The notes below the pieces were generated by a model. The model was not told the origin of the DNA and ran no database searches. It saw only the letters and a list, made by a program, of their open reading frames with translations. Both the position numbers and the translations under genes were made by a program. A stretch of DNA of 64,000 nt from Siphonodentalium dalli (taxonomy: Eukaryota; Mollusca; Scaphopoda; Gadilida; Siphonodentaliidae), in assembly GCA_032622095.1 (NCBI GenBank), contig CP136063.1:121850723-121914722 (forward strand), in the 5' to 3' direction. Shown here piece by piece: positions 1-11,162 of this stretch; within the stretch, counting starts at the first letter, position 1; each line of letters begins with the position of its first letter.

Positions 1-620
1 TTGAATATCTAAAAGCCACTAGGATTGTTCTTAAAAAATTGTCAGTGGTTGTCACTGGGAAAGCTCATCAGGCAATGAGCCAGATATATTTGCCATTTCT
101 TATAGGTAATATTTTTTGTTACACTTGCATTGCATAATTCTGTGATATTACATGCAACTTCAATAAATTTTATCAATACACAACCATGCTTGGTTTTATC
201 AAAATACCGGAAATGACAAAACACTCAATAAAAAATCCCTGCCTGTCTGCCGACAATACAGACAGAATACGTGTGTAAATGTTCATGACGTTGATATACG
301 TCATTGGGGTTCAGATGTTATTACCAATTTTCTGAGACATACTCTATCTAAATTGCTAATTAGGCGAACATAATGAGGTGTTATCAATGTCAAATCCAGT
401 GCGCTGCAAACTATATATGGTCATCAAGTTCTGTAATAAGCATATATAGAAGGTCAGAGTCATGTCGCTGGTTGGCATCATTGCCCTTATTTTCCATGCT
501 ACTATGTAAATGACATCACAACAATAGTAACGTCATCTCATCCGCACATATTTATCTTTCTATCTGTTAACATTTTGTTGTCAGGACAATACAGATTATC
601 TATCCATTTTTATTATTATA
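1..620. other. AT-rich non-coding stretch, nothing recognised
   Basis: No long open frame with coding character, no repeat structure and no RNA gene is visible. It may be upstream intergenic or intronic DNA. Confidence 0.5.
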
Positions 621-627
621 TTGAAAA

Positions 628-1145
628 AACGGTCGTATTATGTAAATGGGTTGTCCGTCAATCGTCCGTCCATCATCCGTCACTCCGCTTTTGGTTTCCG
701 GATGATAACTTTAAATTGAATAGAATGAACTGAACCAAATTTGGTATGTTTGTTTACTACATCAAAATACAGATGGGGTTCGTCCGCATTATTTTGACTG
801 AGTTATGTCCCTTTATTTACTTAGATTTTACCTGATTTGTGGTTTCCAGAAGATAACTTTAGATTGAATCAAGTGAACTGAACCAAATTTGGTATATTAG
901 TTTACCACTCCAAAATACAGATCAAATTCCAATATGGGTTTCGTCCGCATGATTTTGACTGAGTTATGCCCTTTTTATTTACTTAGATTTTAACTGATAT
1001 GCGGTTTCCAGATTAAATATTGTGTTTTATTTTTATTATTTTTTCATCTTAAGTCAAAGATTTCAAACAAAAGAATTAAACCTTGCCCCATTCTACTCCA
1101 GAAACGGGCGTATTATGCCACGCCCCGATGGAGTGCTCTTGTTGG
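628..1145. repeat. Dispersed mollusc-type repeat with internal direct duplication
   Basis: Two diverged units start with GGTTTCC at 693 and 841, with a truncated third at 1003. Each contains AACTGAACCAAATTTGGTAT and a block ending in 'TGACTGAGTTATG'. The left edge has CGGTCGTATTATG and the right edge CGGGCGTATTATG, followed by GAGTGCTCTTGTTGGATC. Similar blocks are, from memory, common in bivalve and gastropod genomes. Part of the right edge recurs inverted near 10537-10560. Confidence 0.6.
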
Positions 1146-1339
1146 ATCTTGAAATAGAACATTTCTGATTCAATCTGAAAAAGACTCTTGATAGTGAAGT
1201 CAGCATAGTTTTTTATGTGTAACCATATGTACCCGTGTGGTACACATAAATGCCAACGTCCAGATCAATTATCCATCTTTCATCTGTCCATATAGACAAA
1301 TGCTATCCAACATGAGCTATCGGATCATGTTCATATTTA

Positions 1340-1600
1340 TACCCCCGTAACAAATTATGGGGGAGAGAGTTATATAGGAATCAGCTTCTCTGTCCGTCCG
1401 TAGATGCAACTTTGTCCCAATTTGTATTCCTACATTTTTCAGGTAAATTTTTATTATTAAAACTAAACTTTAGATTTATTTAGTACCATGGGAACCTGTG
1501 CATGAGGTCCATCCAACTTTTTTTTATTTATAAAATGTTCTCAAAATACATAATTTTGTCCGAGCTTGTATTCCTACATTTTTCAGTCAGTATTTTTTTA
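1340..1600. repeat. Dispersed repeat with CCCCC/GGGGG hairpin and duplicated block
   Basis: A hairpin (TACCCCCGTAAC ... TTATGGGGGA, 1340-1365) precedes TATAGGAATCAGCTTCTC and a TGTCCGTCCG tract. The block TTGTATTCCTACATTTTTCA occurs twice, near 1420 and 1564. This resembles a widespread mollusc interspersed repeat. Confidence 0.5.
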
Positions 1601-1652
1601 ACATGGTTAATACATGGTTAATACATGGTTAATACATGGTTAATACATGGTT
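1601..1652. repeat. 11-bp tandem repeat, about 4.7 copies
   Basis: ACATGGTTAAT repeats at 1601, 1612, 1623, 1634 and 1645, the last copy partial. The copies are identical. Confidence 0.9.
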
Positions 1653-1830
1653 CTGACAGTATCATTTCCCAAAAAATAAATTAAACTTGTATCAGATAGA
1701 TGCCCTACTTTTTCAATTATTCAATTAGTTTGTAGTTTTTAGAATACGTAGCTTCATTTCGGGAATAATTAGTTGTTTAACCTATCCTTTACTGAATGGA
1801 TTCTCCCATTCAGTTATAAATATATACATT

Positions 1831-1895
1831 GGAATGGTCTATTATTCATTTGGAGGGATGTTAAGGATATGAGCAGACTAAAAAGATAATAACTT
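1831..1895. repeat. Partial copy (A) of the dispersed AGATAATAAGTTCAA hairpin family
   Basis: TCATTTGGAGGGATGTT followed by an AAAAGATAATAA block matches the left part of the fuller copies at 22501 and 24561. The hairpin half is missing here. Confidence 0.45.
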
Positions 1896-3420
1896 TGTTT
1901 TGTACATATCTGATTTTGTGACATCACAAATATTTTACATAATACGAGGAGCGACTTTTTTTTTAGTGTTAGCACTTTTGTCGCATAATAGAATGGTGGG
2001 CATACAGCATTAAATATCGTAATTGGCTGTCAAGAGGCGAACCCAAATCGGTCGACATGCAACCTCTCGTGACCTTCAGCAGCTGCCATCATTGCCACAA
2101 TGATCTCAACAACATTCTCCTGTTTAAAGACATGTTTATGTACTTGTTTGGGTGCGTGGAACTGCTAAGTTAGTGTTCAGGCACTACGCCAATTGGAGGA
2201 ATTCAATATTCTACTAACAGGGCCGAAAATCTGAAGCAAATCAACCGTACCACTCCATAGAAAACATCGTCTGAACTGTGCTCAAATGTAAATATTTACT
2301 ACTTGATTCGGGATGCATCTATGGGCAATAAACTAACGAAAATGATTTCACCACCAAGAGTCACTGCGTTTAATTAATACATAAGAATGAGGGTGTGTGT
2401 TGTAAATTTAGATATAATATTTGTAGAAATAACTACTTTGAACAAGATTATTCTCATTTTTAATTTGATCATCCTACTGGAGTGTTTCACATCACTTTAA
2501 ATAAACGTCATAAAACAATTATTTGTTTTGGATTTATAAGGGCAAATAGGCCTATAATGAATTTCTAATGGTTCTACTCTACTTATCAAATTATCAGACA
2601 GTTTTGGTTACTTGTTAGTCGAACAATTTATCTAGGAAATGCAAGATGCCTCATCATGACAGCGGCCACAACACGATCTACGTGTCTCTCAAAGCTTTAT
2701 TTTCCAACTGATGCACAGCAGTTGATACAGCATGGTTCTATATAGAGACTATACTTTACGAAATGAAATAACATAATATTTAATATGGAATTAATTGTTA
2801 TCATATAAAGTCTGCATAGTACATATATACATCTGATAATCTATATATATCCTGCTATTTTCTTGAATTGAATGGAAACTCATAATTATGAACAAAGCCG
2901 AAGATACATTCAGGTCCACGCAAATTCGATCAATGGGGAATTTTACATGATGACGTCGTTCATTGACTATCATTGAAATCAACAAGATGACATCTTATGA
3001 ACTTATGAAATGGACACGCTTCAGCATCTAGCCTCAAGCAGAGAGCTCCCCCCTAGCGTACCACGTAAAATAATGGTTAATTTAAGTTCCACTCTCAACA
3101 ACATAGAACTATTTTCATTTTTGAGTATTTAATGTTGGTAGTGTTATTGTGGTTTAAAAACTTCAGGTGGTGAACCCGTTTGTTTACATCTTGGATTTCT
3201 CAGATTACCACATAGGTATGAACGAAACTATGATTAGGGTCCATTCTTTTGATGATCTGGTGTGTAAGTAATGTAATTGATAATCACCCCATGAAATAAG
3301 CCTTATGTGAATCTTATTTCGTGGGAATCTATAAAGTGATTTTGATAAGAATTGTTTTAAACTCTACAGATACCTTCATGTGAGTGGTTTAGCTTTGGTT
3401 CATTAATTATGCTAGTGTAT
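1896..3420. other. Non-coding stretch, nothing recognised
   Basis: No conserved coding segment was seen. There is an isolated TGACGTCG at about 2951 and a small imperfect inverted repeat near 3288-3328 (CCCATGAAATAAG / CTTATTTCGTGGG). Confidence 0.5.
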
Positions 3421-3545
3421 GATCATATTACAAAGTGCAGAAGAATTCATGTTCACAGGTGGAAAATGTTTAGATAATAAGTTCAAACAGATTATTATCT
3501 GAAAATTTCCTAAGGGAACTGCATGTATTCAGCAATGAGTATTTA
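3421..3545. repeat. Copy B of the dispersed AGATAATAAGTTCAA hairpin family
   Basis: CAAAGTGCAGAAGAATTCAT, then GGTGGAAAATGTTTAGATAA, a short gap, and ATTATTATCTGAAAATTTCC followed by AAGGGAACT. Compare 24561-24760 and 25440-25605. The central arms can fold back. Confidence 0.55.
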
Positions 3546-4380
3546 GCATACAAAGAGTTAAAAAACATGTATGGTGAAACTCAGTGCTTAAATATTAAAG
3601 CCACGTTAACACCACTTTAATATCACCAATCCAGTGAACAATCATTTACATTTGTAAAGTGAATTGATCTGCATGACTTGATGGCCTTTTATGGGTACAA
3701 AATTATTGCCAACATATTTTGTTCCCAATAACTAATCCTGCTTTGATCTGAGTCAATAAACAAATTGAAGCATTAATTATTACCAGGGGATATGGATAAG
3801 AGTCTTGTATCAATAATCCTCTCCAACTGCCACTCAGTGCATAACGCATGACTGGCAGGCCTCAGCAGGTGCCACTGGTCCAAGCCATATACACCACAAT
3901 CTCAGTTAATCCAACAGTTCAATACCAAATTCTCAATTTCTCATCAGTATTCGACTGAACCACGGAATTATGCTGATGGAAGTTCTATTATAAATTCACT
4001 CACGTCATAGCTGAGGCAATTTGATTGTGTATTGAAGCAGTTAGTACTGCAGAGAATCAGGTAGAGGCTGAATTCCTGCAATGCTAGATTCATGGGTGCA
4101 TTCTATTAAACTGGCCACTTGGAGTTGAAGTGTGCATGCTGCTTGGCTGTCGTCTGCTTGTTACAGGAGTCGATATCAGCTCATAATTGAGCTGCCGTTA
4201 TCCGTGTAGAAATCCAAAGTGTGCTGATTATTAAATGCATTGACGACAATCGCAGACTGTGTGCTTCGAATGGGTCGTGGTCGCTCTCGTACCTAATGGG
4301 AATTCTAGCTGTGAGGTATTGAAGCAGACCAAATTCAACATCGCGGCTGGTCCCGGCTACTGTTGAATATTGATTCAGGA
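3546..4380. other. Upstream flank of the PDE4 exon, nothing recognised
   Basis: No second conserved exon, CpG island or repeat is visible. It may include promoter DNA for the 4632 exon. Confidence 0.4.
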
Positions 4381-4631
4381 CATTATGTGACGTCTGTGTG
4401 TCTATGGTCCTCTCTCCTAAGACCAGCGCCTCAGACTTCGGAATCTTATGCAGACTTTATGAGCCATAGTTGACTGCTATTTGGACACAACAAATAAACA
4501 TGTAGTGCCATAGACTGTTGCAGTCATATTCCCCGGTCAACTCGTTCTTCCTATGGAAGCTCTTCCAAGGATTATTGCTAAATATATTTCTGCATTAAAG
4601 TCTGGATTAAACGCTACAAACATTGGCAGCA
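4381..4631 (+). promoter_or_regulatory. Presumed 5' UTR or proximal promoter of the PDE4 isoform
   Basis: This is the 250 bases upstream of the chosen ATG. It holds TGACGTCT at 4388-4395, seven of eight bases of a cAMP response element, and the in-frame stop at 4608-4610. I see no TATA box or CpG cluster that would fix a transcription start. Some PDE4 genes use cAMP-responsive internal promoters, so the CRE-like site is suggestive, but a single near-match is weak evidence. Confidence 0.25.
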
Positions 4632-4858
4632 ATGCCTCGAATGCAGTTCTTGTCTCCTTTGTTCAAAAACAATAGCTGGCTATATCGGCAGAAGTCAGAC
4701 AAGGATAAATCAAAACGTAAAAATTCTTCCTCATCTTCCTCTCGTTCTAGACACACCGAAGACCTGATTGTCACACCATTTGCTCAGATTCTCGCAAGCT
4801 TGCGCAACGTCAGGAATAACTATGTATCGCTCACCAATGCAACAGCATGCAAGGATCG
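4632..4858 (+). CDS. PDE4: 5' coding exon of cAMP-specific 3',5'-cyclic phosphodiesterase, PDE4/dunce family (UCR1 start); partial gene
   Basis: PDE4 enzymes hydrolyse cAMP to 5'-AMP; long isoforms carry regulatory domains UCR1 and UCR2 before the catalytic domain. The exon encodes 75 codons plus two bases. Residues 43-69 (EDLIVTPFAQILASLR, then NVRNNYVSLTN) match the family's UCR1 core DLIVTPFAQxLASLRxVRNN. Residues 15-23 (SWLYRQKSD) align with the SFLYRSDSD block that precedes it. The ATG at 4632 is chosen because an in-frame TAA lies at 4608-4610 and no clear acceptor separates them; a second Met is codon 4. The exon ends GATCG before the donor GTAAGT at 4859. The PKA motif RRES expected before FLYR reads KNNS here, so this isoform may lack that control. 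Residues 27-40 are a basic, serine-rich linker. The domain identification is confident. That this is a first exon rather than an internal one is inference. Confidence 0.9.
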
Positions 4859-4864
4859 GTAAGT
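4859..4864 (+). promoter_or_regulatory. 5' splice donor of the PDE4 exon
   Basis: GTAAGT follows ...GATCG and matches the metazoan donor consensus. It leaves two bases (CG) of the last codon, so the next exon must supply one base. Reading on into the intron meets a TAG within two codons. Confidence 0.85.
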
Positions 4865-6156
4865 AGTCAAATATCTCTTATCTTGCACAAATATTTTTAA
4901 TATTTGAGGACGAACAATGCAACCAGAATACTATTTAATTGGCATAGTAAAATGAGATGTTTTGCATTGTTTTTGCATGTTTTGTCTCAAGGAAATAGAG
5001 TTTTCCCAAATACAAAATAGAGTGGAGATTTTTTTTTCTGTTACACTGCTCCATAAAAATAGCAAAGAAGCATTGCACATAGATCCTTAATCTTTGATAA
5101 CCAAATATTCACTGATGTCAACAAACATGTTTAGGTTGGAACTTTATATAGCTTAAAATTCATTCAAATGAATCCTTTGGGTGTTTTCTTGAAATGAAGA
5201 TGATGTATACATTTACATCTGTACGGGAGAATCCATACAGTAATCAAAGGGTTAATGTCATTATAACTTATTTTTTATTAGTTATGACTTTCTGATACAA
5301 TTTCAATTGGTCACCATGTGTAGAAATCTATGTATAGGTTATTATTTCTCTTCTTTAATTTCTTACTGTTGGTAAGAAATTAAATAAGAGATATAAGAAC
5401 CTATTTAAACATCAGAATGCCCTGAAACACCTTTGCTGGTCCTACTACAATAAAATTAGTTGTTTGAACTGTACAGAATTCTTGTGGGGAGAAGTAATGA
5501 AGAAATCCCTGTGATATTGTAGCAATACTAAATACCCCCCCCCCCCCCCCCACCTTATAAGTATATCTGATGCTCGATATCATCTCAATCAACTTCAATC
5601 TGCAAATATAATTATTGAGAAATATTAAACAGTGAGAAAATAAGTATATGTATAAAGTCCAGATAAAGGGACCAATTGTCATTGATACAAAATGATTTTA
5701 TGGAATGAGCTAATAAATCATTTTATATCAATGAGAAAATAGTTTTGTGATTGGGAGCATTGATGACTTTATGGAACAGGAAAATTCTAAGGAATTGCCT
5801 GTCAAAATGACCAGTCAATGAACGCTCATTATACATTTTGGTGTGTGCGCTCGCATTTTCGGTTCTTTTTGTCAGTTGGGCCTCATAATATATGCAATTA
5901 ATAACAAAATTAATAATTAACCTTTCACCATTGTTTCTACCCTGACTCTTTGTGATTCAATGGATGCTACCAATCCTGTATATTTCTTTAAGAAAAATCA
6001 GCTACCACCGAAGTGATGCAACTGTGTTACCCAGACGGAATGTGGCTTTTTCTAACAAATATTATGATCTGCAGAACGTGCATGGCAAGCAGTCTATTAA
6101 ACTATGTACTGGGGCCATTTTCATATAAAATCCCTCAACTACATTTCCATGCACAT
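4865..6156. other. Presumed first intron of PDE4, left part
   Basis: AT-rich DNA with a 17-base C run at 5535-5551 and no coding signal. Open frames across it have no features of real exons. Confidence 0.5.
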
Positions 6157-6164
6157 CCTCCAAC

Positions 6165-7140
6165 CAGACCTGTTTACTTTTAAAATTGGGAATCTGGAGA
6201 TTTGTCCTCAGAAAGAGGGAGATTTAGTGAAAAATCTGGAGATTTTTTTCGATAAGAGTATCACGAAAAAAAACTTCATATTTTTCATTTAAATGTCATC
6301 TAGACTGTTTGTTGCATTGGGTTTGCATCTGCCACAATTAACGGCCTTGACACCGATTACCGAGTGCCTCTAATTTCTAAAATCATTGGGAATAAAATTA
6401 CGATTTTCCGATTATGGATCATGTTTTATTTTGAATAAGGCAATTCAACGATTAAAACTATATTTGCGCACTATAAAATGGTACTCTCGGATAATTTTGT
6501 CGCCAAATATATCCAGTAACATCAGGTAACATCGGTGAATTTAAAGAGAGCGTATTGACAGAATTGTTTTGAGGTCTGTTCGATTCGCGTTCTGTTATTG
6601 CGTATATAAAACACCGAATACCACAAAGACGGAAACGGAACTAAAACAAACAAAAAGTTTAAATCGGCAATATAATAATTTGAGTCAGCAGTTTTAAAGC
6701 AGTCGGTCGGGACTAGCAGAAACCAACACTTTATTAAGTGTGGCCAAAAAAGGCAGCTTCTCGTTTGATCAGCTTTATACATAAATTAATATAAACTAAA
6801 GCATGACATTGCGTGATGCTAAACTGGATACAACTGGAAGCTTCTTGTTTGATATATTATAATCCTTGTCTGGACATTGAAGACCGCATTTACTTACTCA
6901 ACGCTGTTAAACAAAAGAGTCAACATTGTATCAACATTTTGTCACTGTTTGACTCACAGGCGATATATTCCTAATTGATTTGTAACACTATAGCGTGCAT
7001 GGCTTAATGCTTGTTACAGCCGTCAGCTAATTTGGGGTTCATCTTTTGAAATCGGGAGATTTGGTTTCCCGATCGGGAGCACATGAGAAATGACACAAAA
7101 TCGGGAGACTCCCGCCGAAATCGGGAAGTAAACAGGTCTG
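6165..7140. mobile_element. Non-autonomous hAT-type DNA transposon, 976 bp
   Basis: The ends are perfect 15-bp inverted repeats, CAGACCTGTTTACTT at 6165 and AAGTAAACAGGTCTG ending at 7140. They are flanked by an identical 8-bp direct repeat CCTCCAAC (6157-6164 and 7141-7148), read as a target-site duplication. An 8-bp duplication points to the hAT superfamily (P elements also give 8). Near both ends the interior has degenerate 'CGGGAGATTTGG'-like blocks. The longest interior open frame (6522-6782, minus) shows no transposase motif I recognise, so I call it non-autonomous. Confidence 0.85.
6767..6833 (+). repeat. 67-bp segment, perfect inverted partner of 8687-8753
   Basis: Starts GATCAGCTTTATACATAAAT and ends CTAAACTGGATACAA. 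It lies inside the hAT element. The reverse complement occurs at 8687-8753 outside the element with no mismatch. Confidence 0.85.
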
Positions 7141-7220
7141 CCTCCAACCGAATTGTTCGTGTTAATTGAGATAAACTGATTTCAGTCGAATCTGCTTATC
7201 AGCATTTTAGTCTTGTCAAC

Positions 7221-7275
7221 AGCTCATCCTCATCTGGTGTTTTCTGCAGCTCATCCTCATCTGGTGTTTCTGAGG
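7221..7275 (-). repeat. 27-bp direct duplication within a minus-strand open frame
   Basis: AGCTCATCCTCATCTGGTGT followed by TTTCTGC is repeated at 7248. On the minus strand the surrounding frame (about 7199-7435) reads KKTCYNWLQNVFPEGHIKTT and ends with TPDEDEL twice, then a stop. The composition looks protein-like and contains no stop, but I do not recognise the family and see no acceptor. It could be a gene or transposon remnant lying just outside the hAT element. Confidence 0.3.
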
Positions 7276-7439
7276 CGTCCATGCCAACACCTGCTCCAGT
7301 CATAAGGACAAAATATGTCGTTTTAATATGTCCTTCAGGAAAAACATTCTGTAGCCAGTTGTAGCAAGTTTTCTTTTTAGAGAGATGCAGGATGTTTTCC
7401 AAATTTGAGCCAATACAAATATATGGGTAAAAAGTTATA

Positions 7440-8686
7440 AAATTGTGAGATTAAAGTGACAGATTTACCAACACAGCACAGACGATAGTGTTAGCAAAAT
7501 TCAAGAAGCTCCATGCAGTCATAGAAAGGTTTTAAATGATAATTAATTCACTGCAGCATATGTATCTTATAGCTTGAAAAAGATTAAGATAGATGATAAA
7601 AAGCTCCTTGATTAAAAGTGAGTGACTATGATTATTTAGCCCCTTGCCCTGGGTAGGCTATATTTATAAACAGACTGAAATATTGTCTATATAAAGTTAA
7701 ATCACTGAGCATGGCAGCTCAAATATATGTCTATATATTGTTGTTGTCTCTTTCAAAAAAAGCTTTCTGTGATTACTTACTATACATATTCCATGTATAT
7801 CATATCAAGATAAAGATTGTAGGAATATTACCATCTATTGATCTCTAAGTAATCTGCATCCTGGCTGCATTGTTTGAATCACATCCTTTTAGATCCTCAC
7901 CATGAATCTTCTATACTAGTATATGTGTACAGTTCTGTCCAGAACATATGGTACATACTTAAAATACTACCAGGACAATGGTAGAGGCACCTAAAGAAAC
8001 ACATTTTGAAAATCACAATATAGAAACAAACAATACTTGGCTTCTTGTGAGAAAAAGGTGCAATGCCCCCACTAGATCATGCCATGAATCTCTACTGTCA
8101 TGGTAAAAATACCAAGATTACAACAAAGGAACATTAATTTCAATCAGTTAGAATTGTCAACAGGATAAGTATCTTTACAGTGTCTCCAGTGTGTGGTATA
8201 GCATGATACAAATCCCGATGGGACCAATTTGCAGTGGATCAGATAGTGTGGGGGGGGGGGGGGGGGGGGGGGGGTCGGGATCATTCAAATCATGTCTAAA
8301 TTCCCACAATCTGGCAACTGGTCAAGTTCTAAACAATCTCATGCAGTAACAACATCAGTGACACTTAAGCAACACTGATTCCTGTTTAACACATGCACAT
8401 TGCCGGAGCATCAAAGTTGAAAATCAAATGACATTCAAAAGAAGGTTAAAACACCATTGGTTAAATTAACTCCTCGAATGTGGTACATTTCTCATGTTTT
8501 CAACTTGTTGAAAATTTCTGTGCGCTCGGATGAATCACTTACTTTTTTGGAAACCTGTATAATACAGTAATAGTGCCATTGTGGCCAACATTTATTTTTT
8601 CCTGAATTGATTAGAGAGTTTTAATGTGATGTGGAACACTTCACTGAGGTGACCGAAATGGAATAGAATAGTTATTTTCATATATT
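7440..8686. other. Non-coding stretch with a 25-base G run
   Basis: The G homopolymer is at 8250-8274. Nothing else is recognised in this presumed intronic DNA. Confidence 0.5.
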
Positions 8687-8753
8687 TTGTATCCAGTTTA
8701 GCATCACGCAATGTCATGCTTTAGTTTATATTAATTTATGTATAAAGCTGATC
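8687..8753 (-). repeat. 67-bp segment, perfect inverted partner of 6767-6833
   Basis: Reads TTGTATCCAGTTTAGCATCA ... AAAGCTGATC on the + strand. The matching segment is internal to the hAT element, so this may be debris of a second element copy. Confidence 0.85.
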
Positions 8754-9017
8754 TCATTTGTGAAATAATTTGAGGAGCAAATTGAGGAGCAAATAATTAC
8801 AATAATTATTGTTCTTAGATCAGGAGTGGTTGGAATATATTTAGTAATATTAGTTGAATGCTACATTCTTGCATTGGGGAAAAAGTGCCTGAATATACTC
8901 ACTTTATAATATTATCAGTTCGATTTACGCAGTTATTTAAGGTGCACAATATGTCTTTAATATATTGTGCATGGGACCCATTTAATAATAGTGCTACCTT
9001 ATTTACCAACAGCCTGC

Positions 9018-9107
9018 CATATGTCACTGGATAGAGGCCAGCTATTAAATGTATCATATGTTACTGGATAGACACCAGCTATTAAATGTATCATATGTTA
9101 CTGAATG
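9018..9107. repeat. 37-bp tandem repeat, about 2.4 copies
   Basis: Units begin CATATGTCACTGGATAGA at 9018 and CATATGTTACTGGATAGA at 9055, each ending AGCTATTAAATGTAT. A partial unit starts at 9092. Confidence 0.85.
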
Positions 9108-9680
9108 AGAGAGTGAACAGCTTGCATCCTGAGTGAAAGGAGATGAACAGTTACAAATGTATGTTTACGATTGGGACTAAATATGTGATCAATACATTCA
9201 ACTGCATGTGAATATAGATAGTATGGTTTATAGAGGTATGGTTTGAAAAACCACAGAAGCAATGTCCCGTGTATTGGGAGGATGGGAGAAAGCAAGATTT
9301 ATATATAATAATAGTGGTTTTAATTTATGTATTCAGGGTTCCAAACCTAAACTAACAACAACATTCACATATAATGCCACATCGTTATTGGCTTTGTTTC
9401 ACTTTAAATAATGTTGAAACAAAATTTAAAACACATGTAAAAACTAAACTTTAATATCACACCAAAACAATACCATTTTTGTCTTTGAAAAGTTAATGCA
9501 ATTATTATTGTAAGCATCAATTTCATGTCAATTAAGTTGGTGTCTTTCACATGGCATGTCAGAACATGTTATTTTATACACTTGAATCTAAACAAAAGCT
9601 AAACAGGTTCCATAAAATTGGGATGGAACTTTGAATACAATTTGAACACAGGTTCAATTTCAATAATAATTCATATAAAG
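9108..9680. other. Non-coding stretch, nothing recognised
   Basis: AT-rich DNA between the 37-bp tandem repeat and the palindromic MITE. No coding or repeat signal is visible. Confidence 0.5.
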
Positions 9681-9682
9681 TA

Positions 9683-9899
9683 CAGTAAAGCCCTAAATAA
9701 TCGACTCCTTAACCACAGCAGAATTATGGGAAACATTTCAGGATTTAGTCAGAAATATGGCTTAATTGTTGCCATTCATCGGAAAGCATTCATCATGGTC
9801 ATTCCGATGAATGGCAACAAGCCATATTTCCAACTAAATCCAGAAAAGTTACCCATAATTCTGCTGTGGTTAAGGAGTCGATTATTTAGGGCATTACTG
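9683..9899. mobile_element. Palindromic MITE, TA insertion, copy 1 (217 bp)
   Basis: Starts CAGTAAAGCCCTAAATAATC after TA and ends TTATTTAGGGCATTACTG before TA. The arms are near-complete inverted repeats of about 100 bp meeting at a short loop (CCATTCATCGGAA ... TTCCGATGAATGG). The TA duplication and CAGT terminus fit a Tc1/mariner-type non-autonomous element. Related copies are at 17124, 18729, 20272, 22712 and 63244. Confidence 0.85.
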
Positions 9900-9901
9900 T
9901 A

Positions 9902-11158
9902 ATTTGAAATAGAAAATACATGTAATTGGAGGATAAAAATGTTAAAAGAGTCTTTAATAATTGGAAGGTATGATGTGTGATTGGAATCCGGTAGCCATCT
10001 TTGAGTCTTTAGCTATGCAATATACATACAGATAAAGGCTATAGCGCAGACAGCACAATGGTGTGGTTTGTATGGCGTAGAGGTTTATTCCAATCAGGGC
10101 ACCAACTCATCCTCTAAATGCTAGCCTATGTTGTTCCTCATGGTAGCATAGTAATCTGATGTACAATGAGTTTATTGTTCCACCACTGCTCATTAGAGAC
10201 AAGGCCCTTCTCTGGAGAGACAACCTCAGTTCATCACAAATAGAAGGCAGACACTGCAATTACTGCCCGCTATAATAGCCGCATATTGCACATAAAACAC
10301 ATGATTTTGATGCTTCACTAAATTTATGTCTCCTCAAATATTTCTTCTGGGTCGCAGAACCAAAGAAATTGGATGAAAAAAAAAGATTTAAAAAATATTA
10401 TACTTATAATATTATTTATTTTCATTATGGCATGTTGCCTATTTATTTATAAATTCTTCAAAATTGATTTTATACGAAAGTTATAACTTATTTTGCTTAT
10501 AAATATATTGTAAAGAAAATAATTGTTAGACAATGTCCAACAAGAGCACCACGAGGCATGATATAATATACTCATTACTTTATTTCTAATTGAACTATTT
10601 AAAGTCTAAAAACTCCCATACGTAGCTTTGATAAGAATGAGTGTCTGGAACTTGAAATGCAAACATTAGAATTTAATTTAGTGTAAACAATATTTATTTG
10701 AACGAAAGAACAGAGCATCACATTGACAATAATAAATATAGAAAAAACATAGTTCAAATGAGGATTGGATAACAAGCCATGATCCTATGGCTTTTATAAA
10801 AATCCTTTCCTCTTGAATTTATTATCAGTGAATGGATTGAAGAACAGACAAGAGTAATTTTACATTTTTTGTGCACATTGTCTGACTGAAAGCGCATTCT
10901 GGTTCCTGCTTCCTATTTTTTGAAAGAGATCTCATATTTTAGAAGATACATATCTGCATTTCATTATTGTAATTCAGCAATTACTAGCACTTTTGGCATA
11001 CTAAACTTTATTATCAATAAGCACTGTAGAAACATCACACTAAAGTCATTGATGATGAAACCGGATGTGAATGCCAATATGCGATGTTGTTCTGCATGGT
11101 TAGCAAGGAAACTTTGAGTGTGATAATGTCATATCCCACTAACTCACACATCATTTCA
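9902..11158. other. Non-coding stretch, nothing recognised
   Basis: AT-rich. A short segment at 10537-10560 (CCAACAAGAGCACCACGAGG) resembles the inverted edge of the 628-1145 repeat. No exon was recognised. Confidence 0.45.
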
Positions 11159-11162
11159 TTAA

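Noticed and set aside
6522-6782. 86-codon minus frame in the hAT element as transposase
   Set aside because: No DDE, zinc-finger BED or hAT dimerisation motif was visible.
9535-9600. Frame reading LSWCLSHGMSEH as the missing UCR1 DWCLDQL exon
   Set aside because: It lies upstream of the candidate second exon, matches only WCL, and no acceptor is visible.
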